From Serratia oryzae (lineage in GTDB: Bacteria > Pseudomonadota > Gammaproteobacteria > Enterobacterales > Enterobacteriaceae), in contig NZ_MOXD01000001.1 of assembly GCF_001976145.1 (NCBI RefSeq), positions 310,001-374,000 of the forward strand: a stretch of DNA of 64,000 nucleotides, written 5' to 3'. Positions within the stretch are counted from its first letter, which is position 1. Each line of letters begins with the position of its first letter. The notes under the pieces are model-generated. The model saw only the letters and a program-made list of their open reading frames with translations. It ran no database searches and was not told the origin of the DNA. The translations under genes were made by a program, and so were the position numbers. Below are positions 8,199 through 17,199 of this stretch, one piece after another.

Positions 8199-9221
8199 TT
8201 AAATACCCAGAACAGCCTGAGCAATTTTGAAGTAAATGATCAGACCGGTGCCATCAATAAAGGTGGCAATAAAAGGAGCAGAAACCACAGCCGGATCAAT
8301 CCCCCCTCTTTTCAGTAGCATCGGAATAATGGAGGCAACAATTGCGCTCCAGACAGTGATCGCAACCAGTGACAGACTGACCACCAGAGTCACATCCATG
8401 CCCACGCCCATGATCCAGGCGCGGATCCAGGCTGCCACCCCGATAGTGATGGCGATCAGCAGCGAAGTACTCACCTCTTTACTGATCACCGCGCCCAGAT
8501 TGCGCAGGCTGACCTCGCCCAAGGCCATGGCACGCACCAGCGTTGAGGTGATCTGGGTGCCACTATTACCGCCAGTGCCAATCAGCAGTGGAATAAAGAA
8601 AGCAAGCGCGATAGCCGCTTCCAGTTGTTCCTCAAACGCCTTCAGCACGTTGCCGGTATAAGCTTCGGCCACAAACAGTAGCAGCAACCAGGCAGAACGT
8701 TTACGCCACAGCACCCAAGGGCTGGTTTCCAGATAGGGCTTATCCAGCGGCAGGCTGGCGCCCTGGCGCTGCGCATCCTCCGTATTTTCATCCTCAATCA
8801 GGCGGGCAATCTCTCTTTCACCTAAAACGCCGACCAATGTCTTATTAACCACTACCGGGACAACATCCAGTCCGCCCTTACCCAGCAAATGCGCCACATC
8901 ACTCCTATCGTCATCGGGTGAGACGTGAAAGTAGGTGTGGTTCATCATGGAATCCAATGCGCGATCGCCGTCATTGGATTGCAGCAGCTTTTTTACCGAC
9001 AACATACCGCGCAGATGATCATCATCAGCGGTGATAAATAACTGTGTGGGTATTTCATCGGTTTGCAATTGCGACAAAAAATATTCTTTTGCCTCATTCA
9101 CCGTCATCGTGCCGGAAACGGTGATGAAATCTGAGCTCATGTAGCCCGCAACAGAAGATTCTTTATGCACTGTCGCCGAGGGGGCCACCATTGCCGCTGA
9201 GTATGGAAGTGATTTAATCAT
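8199..9221 (-). CDS. mgtE: MgtE-type magnesium channel lacking the N domain
   Basis: This 340-residue protein takes up Mg2+ through five membrane helices. Residues 25-150 are a tandem CBS pair, the cytosolic magnesium-sensing module, and residues 165-340 are the MgtE pore domain with the motif LLIGTGGNSGTQ near 215-226 and the final segment PFIATFIDGTGLIIYF. Full-length MgtE proteins (about 450 residues) carry a helical N domain before the CBS domains; it is absent here. The start has AGGGAC seven bases upstream. An M-box riboswitch in the leader gives magnesium-responsive expression. mgtS lies downstream on the same strand. Cobalt is an alternative substrate of this family. Confidence 0.9.
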   Translation of the reverse strand: MIKSLPYSAAMVAPSATVHKESSVAGYMSSDFITVSGTMTVNEAKEYFLSQLQTDEIPTQLFITADDDHLRGMLSVKKLLQSNDGDRALDSMMNHTYFHVSPDDDRSDVAHLLGKGGLDVVPVVVNKTLVGVLGEREIARLIEDENTEDAQRQGASLPLDKPYLETSPWVLWRKRSAWLLLLFVAEAYTGNVLKAFEEQLEAAIALAFFIPLLIGTGGNSGTQITSTLVRAMALGEVSLRNLGAVISKEVSTSLLIAITIGVAAWIRAWIMGVGMDVTLVVSLSLVAITVWSAIVASIIPMLLKRGGIDPAVVSAPFIATFIDGTGLIIYFKIAQAVLGI

Positions 9222-9297
9222 GTTAGTCCCTATTTCTGTTTAAACTTCAACAGTGAATCGCATAGGGGCGTTAACCAAAGAGGGAGTGCAGACAGCC

Positions 9298-9463
9298 TAT
9301 CTCCGCGTCCAGGTTTTAGCACTATACAACGTATCTGAAAAAAATTTCAGAAGTTACTTTGGGCTAAACCTTAATCCGATAAAGCCTGTCTTAACCTTGG
9401 GCATCTCTCGATGTCGTCAGATCAGTAACCTGTGTTTGTATAGGAGCCTCGCCAAACGAGATA
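9298..9463 (-). promoter_or_regulatory. M-box (ykoK) magnesium riboswitch in the mgtE leader
   Basis: Read on the minus strand, the leader contains the M-box landmarks in order: GGCGAGGCTCCTATACAAAC near 9440, ACAGGTTACTG, a small GTCG/CGAC-type hairpin, CCCAAGGTTAAGACAGGC, AAGGTTTAGCCCAAAGTAAC, a Phe-like TCTGAAA/TTTCAGA hairpin, and GTATAGTGCTAAAACCTGG. The outer helix P1 is closed by TATCTC (9463-9458) with GAGATA (9303-9298). High Mg2+ compacts the aptamer and should reduce mgtE expression. No rho-independent terminator follows; the segment CCCTAT near 9258-9263 could pair with ATAGGG of the mgtE ribosome-binding site, so translational control is likely (inference). Confidence 0.88.
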
Positions 9464-9484
9464 CTGCATATAAACTACACGGTG

Positions 9485-9490
9485 ATTATA
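9485..9490 (-). promoter_or_regulatory. -10 element of the mgtE leader promoter
   Basis: A perfect TATAAT on the minus strand lies about 22 bases upstream of the riboswitch P1 helix. The -35 region (AGAACA at a 17-base spacing) is only a half match. Transcription would start just before the aptamer. Confidence 0.6.
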
Positions 9491-9750
9491 GGCTCATTAG
9501 GCTTGATTGTTCTCGATAACTCACAGTTCGTTGAGGCTCTATTTAAGAAATATCCACGAAACCGGCTTTGATTTTAAATTGAACCTTTATATTAAGGCAT
9601 GCTTATAGGAAAAATCCTGTTAAGAATTTTTAGTAAGGAAAAGACGATTTTCGTATTTAATACTTTATGTTACTCTACTCGATATAACCATGCCTACAGA
9701 CAATAAAAACGATATTTTACAATAAGTTAAAACCAGGAAAATTATACAAA

Positions 9751-9927
9751 ATGGAAAGTCGCGTATTCACTAGCGTTGCGGAGCTTATATATAAAAAATA
9801 CGATGGAGATATAAAGTCATTTGCACAAATACACAAAACCAGCGTTCATAAAGTCCACGACTGGATACGTCGCGACGCACACATTATTAATGGAAAAGTC
9901 TGTATCCCCACCAAACATTCGGCATAA
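9751..9927 (+). CDS. Small AT-rich HTH-like protein, unknown
   Basis: This 58-residue frame is alone in a 975-base intergenic region between mgtE and sfuA. Its composition looks like a real protein: acidic and basic residues alternate in helical pattern, residues 20-42 (IKSFAQIHKTSVHKVHDWIR) read like a short helix-turn-helix of the phage Cro or excisionase sort, and INGKVCIP forms a beta-like ending. The region is clearly more AT-rich than flanking core genes, which suggests a remnant of acquired DNA. AGGA is 12 bases from the ATG, a weak ribosome-binding site. Function is not known. Confidence 0.45.
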   Translation: MESRVFTSVAELIYKKYDGDIKSFAQIHKTSVHKVHDWIRRDAHIINGKVCIPTKHSA

Positions 9928-10090
9928 AATAGGGAATATTCCTACAAAATAAATATCGGGCCACGCACCTTTGCCTGTGCCCGAAAAGGCTCCTGCCCGG
10001 CTCCCATCGTCACATCCCCATGCTTTGTTAATGCTTAACTTTTCCTCAGTAAAAGACCATTTAGTGAGCAAAAATCAAAAATATTCTAAT

Positions 10091-10133
10091 ACGAATCGTT
10101 TTCACTATCATTCTTGATGATCTTGGATACAAT
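10091..10133 (+). promoter_or_regulatory. Fur-type operator and promoter of sfuABC
   Basis: On the minus strand 10091-10109 reads GATAGTGAAAACGATTCGT, which I count as 12 of 19 matches to the Fur box consensus. It overlaps the probable -35 region of a promoter with -10 TACAAT at 10128-10133. Fur-Fe2+ repression of sfuABC is established in Serratia marcescens; the site here fits that. Confidence 0.7.
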
Positions 10134-10196
10134 TGACAGCTCGCGCTTACCCGGCGCTGGTCACTTTTCTTCTTTGGTCACTATAAGGATAACCGT

Positions 10197-11213
10197 ATGA
10201 AGTTGCGTCTCACCTCTCTGGGGCCTGTTGCCTTACTGGCGACGTCCATGATGCTGGCCTTCTCTGCCAGCGCAACCTCCAACGATCAAGGGATCGTGGT
10301 TTATAATGCCCAACACGAAAACCTGGTGAAATCCTGGGTTGAAGGCTTTACCAAAGACACTGGCATTAAAGTTACCTTGCGTAACGGCGGTGACAGCGAG
10401 CTGGGTAACCAACTGGTGCAGGAAGGCAGTGCTTCACCTGCCGACGTTTTCCTCACAGAAAACTCCCCGGCCATGGTGTTGGTAGACAACGCCAAACTGT
10501 TTGCCCCCTTAGACGGCAGCACGCTAGCGCAGGTTGAACCACAGTATCGTCCGGAGCATGGCCGCTGGACGGGTATCGCCGCCCGCTCGACGGTGTTTGT
10601 TTATAACCCGGCCAAGCTGAGCGAAGCGCAGTTGCCGCAATCCCTGCTGGATCTGGCTAAACCTGAGTGGAAAGGCCGTTGGGCTGCGTCCCCATCAGGG
10701 GCCGACTTCCAGGCCATCGTCAGTGCCCTGCTGGAGCTAAAAGGTGAAGAAGCCACGCGTGAATGGCTAAAAGCGATGAAAACCAACTTCACCGCCTATA
10801 AAGGCAACAGCACCGTGATGAAAGCCGTTAACGCTGGCCAGATCGACAGCGGTGTGATCTATCATTACTACCCGTTTGTTGATGGTGCCAAAACCGGTGA
10901 AAACAGCAAAAATGTCAAACTGCACTATTTCAAACATCAGGATCCTGGTGCTTTTGTCAGCATTTCCGGTGCCGGGGTTCTGGCCTCCAGCAAGCAACCA
11001 CAGCAGGCACAAGAGTTCGTGAAGTGGATCACGGGCAAACAGGGCCAGGAGATCCTGCGGACTAACACCGCCTTTGAATACGCCGTCGGCGTGGGTGCGG
11101 CCTCCAACCCTAAACTGGTGCCGCTGCAAGATCTGGCTGCGCCAAAAGTTGAGCCTTCCAAACTGAACAGTAAGAAAGTCGTTGAACTGATGACCGAGGC
11201 AGGTCTGCTATAA
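10197..11213 (+). CDS. sfuA: Periplasmic ferric-iron-binding protein SfuA
   Basis: SfuA binds unchelated Fe3+ in the periplasm and delivers it to the SfuBC transporter. The 338-residue protein has a Sec signal peptide (1-26, ending SASA) and the FbpA/SfuA fold. The adjacent tyrosines Tyr224 and Tyr225 in IYHYYPFV are the classic iron ligands, and VVYNAQHE near residue 34 contains the N-lobe ligand region. AAGGATAACCGT precedes the ATG. It is first in a three-gene operon under a Fur-type operator and is followed after 35 bases by the permease gene. The closest known relatives are S. marcescens SfuA and Yersinia YfuA (from memory). Confidence 0.93.
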   Translation: MKLRLTSLGPVALLATSMMLAFSASATSNDQGIVVYNAQHENLVKSWVEGFTKDTGIKVTLRNGGDSELGNQLVQEGSASPADVFLTENSPAMVLVDNAKLFAPLDGSTLAQVEPQYRPEHGRWTGIAARSTVFVYNPAKLSEAQLPQSLLDLAKPEWKGRWAASPSGADFQAIVSALLELKGEEATREWLKAMKTNFTAYKGNSTVMKAVNAGQIDSGVIYHYYPFVDGAKTGENSKNVKLHYFKHQDPGAFVSISGAGVLASSKQPQQAQEFVKWITGKQGQEILRTNTAFEYAVGVGAASNPKLVPLQDLAAPKVEPSKLNSKKVVELMTEAGLL

Positions 11214-11248
11214 TGCAGCGCTTATAGGTACAAGGTGTTTTAACCGTT

Positions 11249-12835
11249 ATGTCGAATGTTTCTATCAATGCCGCGCAAGCCGTACTGGGTCACTCGGTGG
11301 CGCGTCGCTATCAACAGCGGCCTGGGCGATGGATGGTGGTTTCTGCAGTCCTGCTTTCATTGCTGGCGCTATTGCCGCTGGGATTTGTGATTGGCGTAGC
11401 CATCGATACCGGTTGGCAAACGGTTAAAACCCTGGTTTTCCGCCCTCGGGTCGGGGAACTGCTGATCAACACCCTACTGCTGGTCGTACTCACCCTGCCG
11501 ATTTGCGCGCTGTTGGGTGTTGCGCTGGCCTGGCTAACGGAACGTACCCGGCTACCGGGCCGTCGTATCTGGTCCGTTCTGGCCATCGCCCCGCTGGCCA
11601 TTCCAGCCTTTGTGCAAAGCTATGCCTGGATCAGCCTGCTGCCCGGCATGCACGGCTTGGCCGCTGGCGTATTTATCTCGGTAGTGGCCTATTTCCCGTT
11701 TATCTATTTGCCAGTTTCAGCGGTATTGCGCCGCCTCGATCCGGGGATTGAAGACGTTGCCACCTCGCTGGGAACAAAGCCGCTGGCGGTGTTCTTCCGG
11801 GTGATTCTGCCGCAGCTTAAACTGGCGATCTGGGGGGGCTCACTGCTGATTGCGCTGCACTTATTGGCAGAATATGGGCTGTACGCCATGATCCGCTTTG
11901 ATACCTTTACCACCGCGATTTTCGATCAGTTCCAGTCCACCTTTAACGGCGCGGCGGCCAATATGCTGGCTGGCGTGCTGGTCTTGTGTTGCCTGGGGCT
12001 GTTGGTGGTTGAAGCCGCCAGCCGTGGACGAGCACGCTATGCGCGCGTCGGTTCTGGCAGCGCGCGCAGCCAGAATCCCTACCCACTCAGCCCCGTTGCC
12101 GGAATGCTCTGCCAGTTACTGCCGTTGGCACTGACCGCACTGGCGTTAGGAGTGCCGTTTATTACGCTGACACGCTGGCTCTATCTGGGCGGTTTTGCCA
12201 TCTGGGATAACAGCGATCTGTGGCCCGCGCTCCGGCAAACGCTGGCCTTAGCCGCCAGTGGCGCGCTTATCATCACCCTGTGTGCCATTCCCATGGCCTG
12301 GCTTTCGGTGCGCTACCCGGCGCGGCTCTACCGGGTGCTGGAAGGCTGTAACTACGTCACCAGTTCATTACCCGGCATTGTGGTCGCGCTGGCGCTCGTC
12401 ACCATTACTATCCATGCGTTCCGGCCAATTTATCAAACCGAAATTACCCTGCTGCTTGCCTATTTGCTGATGTTTATGCCCAGAGCGCTGATCAATCTGC
12501 GGGCAGGCATTGCACAAGCGCCGGTCGAGCTGGAAAATGTGGCGCGCAGCCTGGGGCGCACGCCACTGCAGGCTTTGTGCAGCACCACGTTACGTTTAGC
12601 GGCTCCCGGTGCCGCGGCCGGTGCCGCCTTGGTTTTCCTGGCGATCACCAATGAGCTTACCGCTACCCTACTGCTCGCCCCGAACGGCACCCGTACCCTA
12701 GCTACCGGATTCTGGGCGCTGACCAGCGAGATAGACTATGTGGCGGCCGCGCCCTATGCCCTGATCATGGTGGTTTTGTCACTACCGCTAACCTGGCTTC
12801 TTTATTCTCAATCTAAACGCACGGCAGGATTATGA
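11249..12835 (+). CDS. sfuB: Ferric-iron ABC transporter permease SfuB
   Basis: This 528-residue inner-membrane permease is a tandem duplication of two binding-protein-dependent permease domains, as in FbpB and SfuB. Each half carries an EAA-type loop that contacts the ATPase: [15 protein letters not shown] in the first half and [15 protein letters not shown] in the second. About twelve membrane helices are predicted. Its stop overlaps the start of sfuC in ATGA, showing translational coupling. It moves Fe3+ handed over by SfuA into the cytoplasm. Confidence 0.92.
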   Translation: MSNVSINAAQAVLGHSVARRYQQRPGRWMVVSAVLLSLLALLPLGFVIGVAIDTGWQTVKTLVFRPRVGELLINTLLLVVLTLPICALLGVALAWLTERTRLPGRRIWSVLAIAPLAIPAFVQSYAWISLLPGMHGLAAGVFISVVAYFPFIYLPVSAVLRRLDPGIEDVATSLGTKPLAVFFRVILPQLKLAIWGGSLLIALHLLAEYGLYAMIRFDTFTTAIFDQFQSTFNGAAANMLAGVLVLCCLGLLVVEAASRGRARYARVGSGSARSQNPYPLSPVAGMLCQLLPLALTALALGVPFITLTRWLYLGGFAIWDNSDLWPALRQTLALAASGALIITLCAIPMAWLSVRYPARLYRVLEGCNYVTSSLPGIVVALALVTITIHAFRPIYQTEITLLLAYLLMFMPRALINLRAGIAQAPVELENVARSLGRTPLQALCSTTLRLAAPGAAAGAALVFLAITNELTATLLLAPNGTRTLATGFWALTSEIDYVAAAPYALIMVVLSLPLTWLLYSQSKRTAGL

Positions 12836-13869
12836 GTACGCTTGAACTGCATGACATTGGTAAGTCCTATAACGGCGTGACGGTCCTTGAAGGTATTCAT
12901 CTTCGGGTCGCCGAAGGCAGCCGCACCGCGATTGTCGGCCCCTCTGGCTCAGGAAAAACCACGTTGCTGCGCATTATTGCCGGCTTCGAAACCCCGGATC
13001 AGGGGCAAGTGCGGTTGCAAGGTAAAACGTTGGCCGATAATGGAGTATGGATCCCGGCGCATCAGCGCGGCATCGGGTTTGTGCCGCAAGATGGCGCCCT
13101 GTTTCCCCATTTCAGCGTTGCGGGCAATATCGGCTTTGGTTTGAAAGGCAGCAAGCGGGAAAAACAGCATCATATCGATCGACTGATGGATATGGTGGCC
13201 CTGGATCGGCGTTTGGCAAGCTTATGGCCGCATGAGTTATCCGGCGGCCAGCAACAGCGGGTGGCGCTGGCCAGAGCGTTATCGCAACAGCCAACCCTGA
13301 TGCTGCTGGATGAGCCTTTTTCAGCACTGGACACCGGCCTGCGGGCGGCAACGCGCAAAGCGGTGGCAGAGCTGTTGGCCGAAGCCAAGGTTGCCTCGAT
13401 CCTGGTGACTCACGATCAGGCCGAAGCTCTCTCCTTTGCCGATCAGGTCGCGGTGATGCGCAACGGGAATCTGGCCCAGGTAGGTCAGCCACAAGAGCTT
13501 TATCTGCGGCCGGTGGATGAACCCACCGCCACGTTTCTGGGGGAGACGCTGGTGCTTTCCGCCAACCTGGAGCACGGTTGGGCGGACTGCGTGCTGGGCC
13601 GCATTGCGGTGGACGATCGCCTGCGCCGTGGCCACGCGCGCATCATGCTGCGCCCGGAACAGATCCAGCTTGGCCTTTCTCCGCAACCCGCGCAGCGCCA
13701 AGCGGTGGTCACCCACATCGACTTCGCCGGTTTTGTCTCCACGCTTAGCCTGTTCATGGCCGACAGCCATGAAACCGTAGAGATTAAAACCATCAGCCGC
13801 GAAGGGATTAGCGTCGGATCAAACGTCAGCCTGAGCATTCTCGGCCAGGCGCATATCTTTGCCGACTGA
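12832..13869 (+). CDS. sfuC: Ferric-iron ABC transporter ATPase SfuC
   Basis: This 345-residue ATPase energises SfuB. It has Walker [10 protein letters not shown] (36-44), the Q-loop near VPQDG (84-88), the signature [15 protein letters not shown] (136-150), Walker B LMLLDEP (157-163) and the H-loop VTHDQAEA. The C-terminal 100 residues form the TOBE-like domain seen in FbpC and PotA ATPases. The start overlaps sfuB by four bases. A GC-rich hairpin follows. Confidence 0.93.
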   Translation: MSTLELHDIGKSYNGVTVLEGIHLRVAEGSRTAIVGPSGSGKTTLLRIIAGFETPDQGQVRLQGKTLADNGVWIPAHQRGIGFVPQDGALFPHFSVAGNIGFGLKGSKREKQHHIDRLMDMVALDRRLASLWPHELSGGQQQRVALARALSQQPTLMLLDEPFSALDTGLRAATRKAVAELLAEAKVASILVTHDQAEALSFADQVAVMRNGNLAQVGQPQELYLRPVDEPTATFLGETLVLSANLEHGWADCVLGRIAVDDRLRRGHARIMLRPEQIQLGLSPQPAQRQAVVTHIDFAGFVSTLSLFMADSHETVEIKTISREGISVGSNVSLSILGQAHIFAD

Positions 13870-13876
13870 TCCCCAG

Positions 13877-13895
13877 GCCGGGCACCCTGCCCGGC
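13877..13895. terminator. Hairpin between convergent sfuC and hydrolase genes
   Basis: GCCGGGC (13877-13883) pairs with GCCCGGC (13889-13895) around ACCCT. It lies between two convergent genes and could serve both, although neither strand has a long T-run. The loop and right arm also contain CCCTGCCC, a KOPS-like octamer. Confidence 0.6.
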
Positions 13896-13899
13896 TCGC

Positions 13900-15378
13900 T
13901 TAGCGGCAACTCTTATCGTGCCGTACTTTCTTCGGCATCAGCAAGTAATCCACCACCGCCTCATCCACGCAGCTATTCGTTCCCGTTAACGCCAGCGTAT
14001 GACCATCGCCTTCACGGGTGATCAGCGGGCTTTTGAATCCAGCCGACATTGCCAACGCATTATGGTATGGCGTGAGCGGATCATAATGCTGGGCAATAAA
14101 CAACAAGGGGGGCAGCAGCGGGGAAACGACCGGCGTGTGCGGTTTGTCTTGGCCGGGATAAGGCCAGAAATCGCACGCTTCGAGCGGGTATTCATGCAGG
14201 GGCAGATAGTTCGGGAAGGACGCCGCAGTGTTGATTTGCTGACGTGCTCTACGCAACATCAGCCAGTCTTTACTGAGCCGAGCAACATCGGTGCAGGCGA
14301 TCACCGTTTGCGCATCATCAGTGTTCGGGGTATAGCCTGCGTCGATTAAATCGGTCACTTCATCATCAGCAGTCCCAGCATCGATTTTACGCAACGCAGC
14401 GGCAAGCTCGGGCCAACGCTCATGCCAAGGCAGTAAGCTACGCGTCAGCGTGATCACATCATCCGCCGAGATTTCATAGCCAGACTGCGTGACCAGCGGC
14501 GCATCATGCAGCTTGTGCAATAGTGCGTGATACAGCTGGATCGCCCGGTTCGGCTCGCTGGTCAGCATGCAAGATGCGGTTTTCTCGCAGTAATCGGCGA
14601 AGCGCAGGAAGCTTTGCTGAAAACCCCGCTCCTGATTGATGCGCTGAGTGAAATCATCCTGTGAAATATCCACCACACCATCCAGCACCAGTGCGCGGGT
14701 TTTCTTTGGGAAGCGCTCGGCATACAGCGCCGCCACTTTAGTGCCGTAGGAGTAGGCTACGGCGGTCAGCGCCGGTTCACCCAGCGCCTGGCGAATGGTA
14801 TCCAGATCGTGTACCGCCGCTTGGGTGCCCATCTGTTGTACCACATCACCGCTCGTCTGTTTGATACAGGCCGCAACCAGGTTCCGTTGCTGTTGCTCCA
14901 ACCCCGGAATATCGTTCTCATCCGGCAAAGGCGCTTCTTCACTTTCCGTCAGCCGGCACGAGATTTTCGGCGTTGATTGCCCCACGCCACGCGGATCGTA
15001 ACCAATGATATCGTAGTATTTATGCAGCTTCAGCGCGGCACCCTGCTCGGAAATCGGTGGGTTGATGCCAGGCTGCCCTGGCCCATCGGCAATCATCACC
15101 ACACTGCCCTTTTTACCCCCTAGCGCGGGCAAACGCGTGAGCGCCAAGCGCACGGTTAGGGCTGCGCGCTGATGGTAGTCCAGCGGAGCTTCGACATAGC
15201 CACATTGTAATTCTGGGGGCGGAGGCCCGTCTGTGAACCAGTGTTGAAAAGCCGCACTATGGCAAGGTTGCCAGTGGATAGTTCCTTCTGTCACAGCGCT
15301 GGTTTTCACCAAGGGCTTGGCATAAACCGGCATTTGCACCGCAACGGCCAGCAAAAACAGAACACGGAATGCAGACAT
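13900..15378 (-). CDS. Exported alpha/beta hydrolase, tripeptidyl-aminopeptidase-like
   Basis: This 492-residue enzyme has an N-terminal signal peptide ending near VYA and an alpha/beta-hydrolase fold. Visible are the oxyanion region IADGPGQPG, the strand-turn GYDPRGVGQSTP, the nucleophile Ser210 in AYSYGT (GxSxG with the first Gly replaced by Ala), the acid in HYDPLTP and the catalytic His in GDGHT. The C-terminal 100 residues match the TAP-like domain of Streptomyces SlpD/SlpE and tripeptidyl aminopeptidases. It probably releases short N-terminal peptides in the periplasm. ATG 15378 is preferred over the upstream TTG 15396 because AAGGA lies at the right distance. A frame without a start at about 15495-15577, between this gene and the DMT gene, looks protein-like but is unidentified. 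Confidence 0.82.
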   Translation of the reverse strand: MSAFRVLFLLAVAVQMPVYAKPLVKTSAVTEGTIHWQPCHSAAFQHWFTDGPPPPELQCGYVEAPLDYHQRAALTVRLALTRLPALGGKKGSVVMIADGPGQPGINPPISEQGAALKLHKYYDIIGYDPRGVGQSTPKISCRLTESEEAPLPDENDIPGLEQQQRNLVAACIKQTSGDVVQQMGTQAAVHDLDTIRQALGEPALTAVAYSYGTKVAALYAERFPKKTRALVLDGVVDISQDDFTQRINQERGFQQSFLRFADYCEKTASCMLTSEPNRAIQLYHALLHKLHDAPLVTQSGYEISADDVITLTRSLLPWHERWPELAAALRKIDAGTADDEVTDLIDAGYTPNTDDAQTVIACTDVARLSKDWLMLRRARQQINTAASFPNYLPLHEYPLEACDFWPYPGQDKPHTPVVSPLLPPLLFIAQHYDPLTPYHNALAMSAGFKSPLITREGDGHTLALTGTNSCVDEAVVDYLLMPKKVRHDKSCR

Positions 15379-15577
15379 GGCGAGTCCTTTCAACAACGTT
15401 GTTGCTCGGATTTTATAGCCCCGATATTAAACAGCCTGCCAACAAAATGCGGAAGCCATTATGGTTAGTTTTTTTGTTATATATCTTTTACCTATCACTG
15501 CCATTGTTTAATAAAACCACTACCATCGAACGCTAGCGCAATATCGGCATCTCGGCGCACATCGATGCCGGAAGGCG

Positions 15578-16537
15578 TTATTCTTTTACCGCCACCACCA
15601 TCGGCTCCGGTTTGATACACATAGCGGAAATAACCCCAATCACCAGGCAAGCAATGCCGCACAGCGTCAACAACGGTGGCCAACTGTGGCGTAGCATAAA
15701 GGTATAGGCCAGCCCGGCCAGAGTCTCGAACACAATCAACGGCCCGAGCAGCACCGTCGGCAAACGTTGGCTCGCCTCATTCCAGCACAGCGTACCTATC
15801 CATGAACACAAAATGCCAATGATGATCATCAGCGGTATAAAAACTTCCGGCCTTGGGCCGAGTGGCAACGCAAACTGCGGCTGCGTCAGTGCCAACTGCC
15901 CGCACACCAGCAAATACCCCACCAATGCCAGCGGCAGCGTTACCACCCCCTGCGCTGTCGCCCAAGTCATTGGCCGCTGATGTCGATTTGCGCGCAACCA
16001 ACGCGCATTGCGCAGCGGGAACCAGGTCCAGCAAGCCACGGCCAATAAGGCCAGCAGCAATCCGCTGAGATAGCGCCAGGCATCCACGGCCACCTCCTTA
16101 CCCATCAGTTCGGCAATATTGACCAGCAGCAGCCCGGTAACAATCAGCACCAGGGCCGGGGTCAATGCACGCCAGGAAAGCCGGCCATCGTGCTGGCCGT
16201 ACAACAGATTGGCGCTGACAGAAATCACCACCGGTAACGTACCAATTATCATGGTCGAAACCGGCGCGCCGGTGCGCTGAATCGCGCTGGCCAGGCACAG
16301 GTAATAAAGCAGATTACCGATGGCGCTCAGTTTCAACGCCTCCAGCCAATCCTTGGGCCGCAATTGCCGTAAACGGCGGCGATCGAGCCACGCCAGGGGC
16401 AGCGCGATCGCACCAAAGGCCAGATAGCGCCCGGTTGATTGCAGGGCCGCCGGATAATCCGGCACCAATACCGGGCCGACAAAAATCAGCCCCCACATCA
16501 GCCCGGCAGACAAGGCAAACAACACGCCAAAAAACAT
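15578..16537 (-). CDS. DMT-superfamily permease (EamA-type)
   Basis: This 319-residue protein has ten predicted membrane helices in two five-helix EamA repeats and no soluble domain. Family members export amino acids, metabolites or drugs, so the substrate cannot be assigned. The ATG at 16537 has AAGGACG upstream; an in-frame extension to 16582 lacks a good ribosome-binding site. No partner genes are adjacent. Confidence 0.82.
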   Translation of the reverse strand: MFFGVLFALSAGLMWGLIFVGPVLVPDYPAALQSTGRYLAFGAIALPLAWLDRRRLRQLRPKDWLEALKLSAIGNLLYYLCLASAIQRTGAPVSTMIIGTLPVVISVSANLLYGQHDGRLSWRALTPALVLIVTGLLLVNIAELMGKEVAVDAWRYLSGLLLALLAVACWTWFPLRNARWLRANRHQRPMTWATAQGVVTLPLALVGYLLVCGQLALTQPQFALPLGPRPEVFIPLMIIIGILCSWIGTLCWNEASQRLPTVLLGPLIVFETLAGLAYTFMLRHSWPPLLTLCGIACLVIGVISAMCIKPEPMVVAVKE

Positions 16538-16569
16538 AATAACGTCCTTATCTATGCCGTTATGCGCCA

Positions 16570-16707
16570 TCAGCGCAAACATAGCGGCAGCAATGCCCTA
16601 CGTCCTGCACGTCGGAAGTGGGTTTCATGCTCCAGGTAATAGGTGATGTCATTAAAATCAAACCTACACTGCTGTGCTTCAGGCTGGCGCAACAGCCGCA
16701 GGATCAT
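16570..16707 (-). pseudogene. Short remnant, possibly of a KUP-type K+ transporter
   Basis: A 45-codon frame reads FDFNDITYYLEHETHFRRAG in its middle, resembling the cytoplasmic C-terminal motif of KUP potassium transporters (Asp-Val-Thr-Tyr-Tyr-Leu-Gly-x-Glu-Thr). The frame then ends early and no further transporter sequence is present on either side. It looks like a decayed gene end in the 317-base gap between the DMT permease and the ArsR gene. The identification is tentative. Confidence 0.3.
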
Positions 16708-16854
16708 TAAAGGTTAAACAATGATAGCCAGAGGAAAAGGATAGTTTATAACAAGAATCGATTTATCATTCCCCTATTGCGCCACGTCACAAGGTAATAA
16801 AAAAGCCACAATAAGAGGGTTGAAGATTACCGACCCTGTTCTATATTTAACCGC

Positions 16855-17199
16855 ATGGTTAAATTATCCTCGTCACAACTGGACGCCATTTTTCATGCAT
16901 TGGCCGATCCGACAAGGCGCGCCATCCTGCATACGCTGGCTGAAGGCGAACATAGCATTGGTGAACTGGCAGCACCTTTCGAGATGTCGCTTGCGGGTGC
17001 ATCCAAGCATATTAAAGCGCTGGAGCAGGCTGGGCTGGTGCAACGAACCGTGCAAGGAAGAAACCATATTTGCCAGCTTGATCCCGAGCCGATGGCGCAA
17101 GCCATGTATTGGCTGCAAACTTATGAACATTTCTGGAATGAGCGGTTGGACGCACTGGAGCTCGCGTTGCGGCACGCCGACTCAAGGAGTGAACCATGA
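16855..17199 (+). CDS. ArsR-family winged-helix regulator
   Basis: This 114-residue transcription factor has a winged helix over residues 8-85: ALADPTRRAILHTL is the typical first helix pair, and MSLAGASKHIKALEQAGLV is the recognition helix and start of the wing. No CxC metal-binding motif is present, so it is of the non-metal type. Its stop overlaps the next gene, which encodes an AHSA1-type protein. This ArsR/AHSA1 pair is a common operon in which the regulator senses an unknown small molecule. Confidence 0.85.
   Translation: MVKLSSSQLDAIFHALADPTRRAILHTLAEGEHSIGELAAPFEMSLAGASKHIKALEQAGLVQRTVQGRNHICQLDPEPMAQAMYWLQTYEHFWNERLDALELALRHADSRSEP

Noticed and set aside
12350..12362. Second Ter-like site (CTGTAACTAC)
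   Set aside because: It lacks the TATGTTG half and lies inside sfuB; the match is to the weak part of the consensus only.
15495..15577. Protein-like frame ending DGSGFIKQWQ downstream of the DMT gene
   Set aside because: It has no start codon of its own in the gap and I cannot assign a family, so I do not call it a gene or a remnant.
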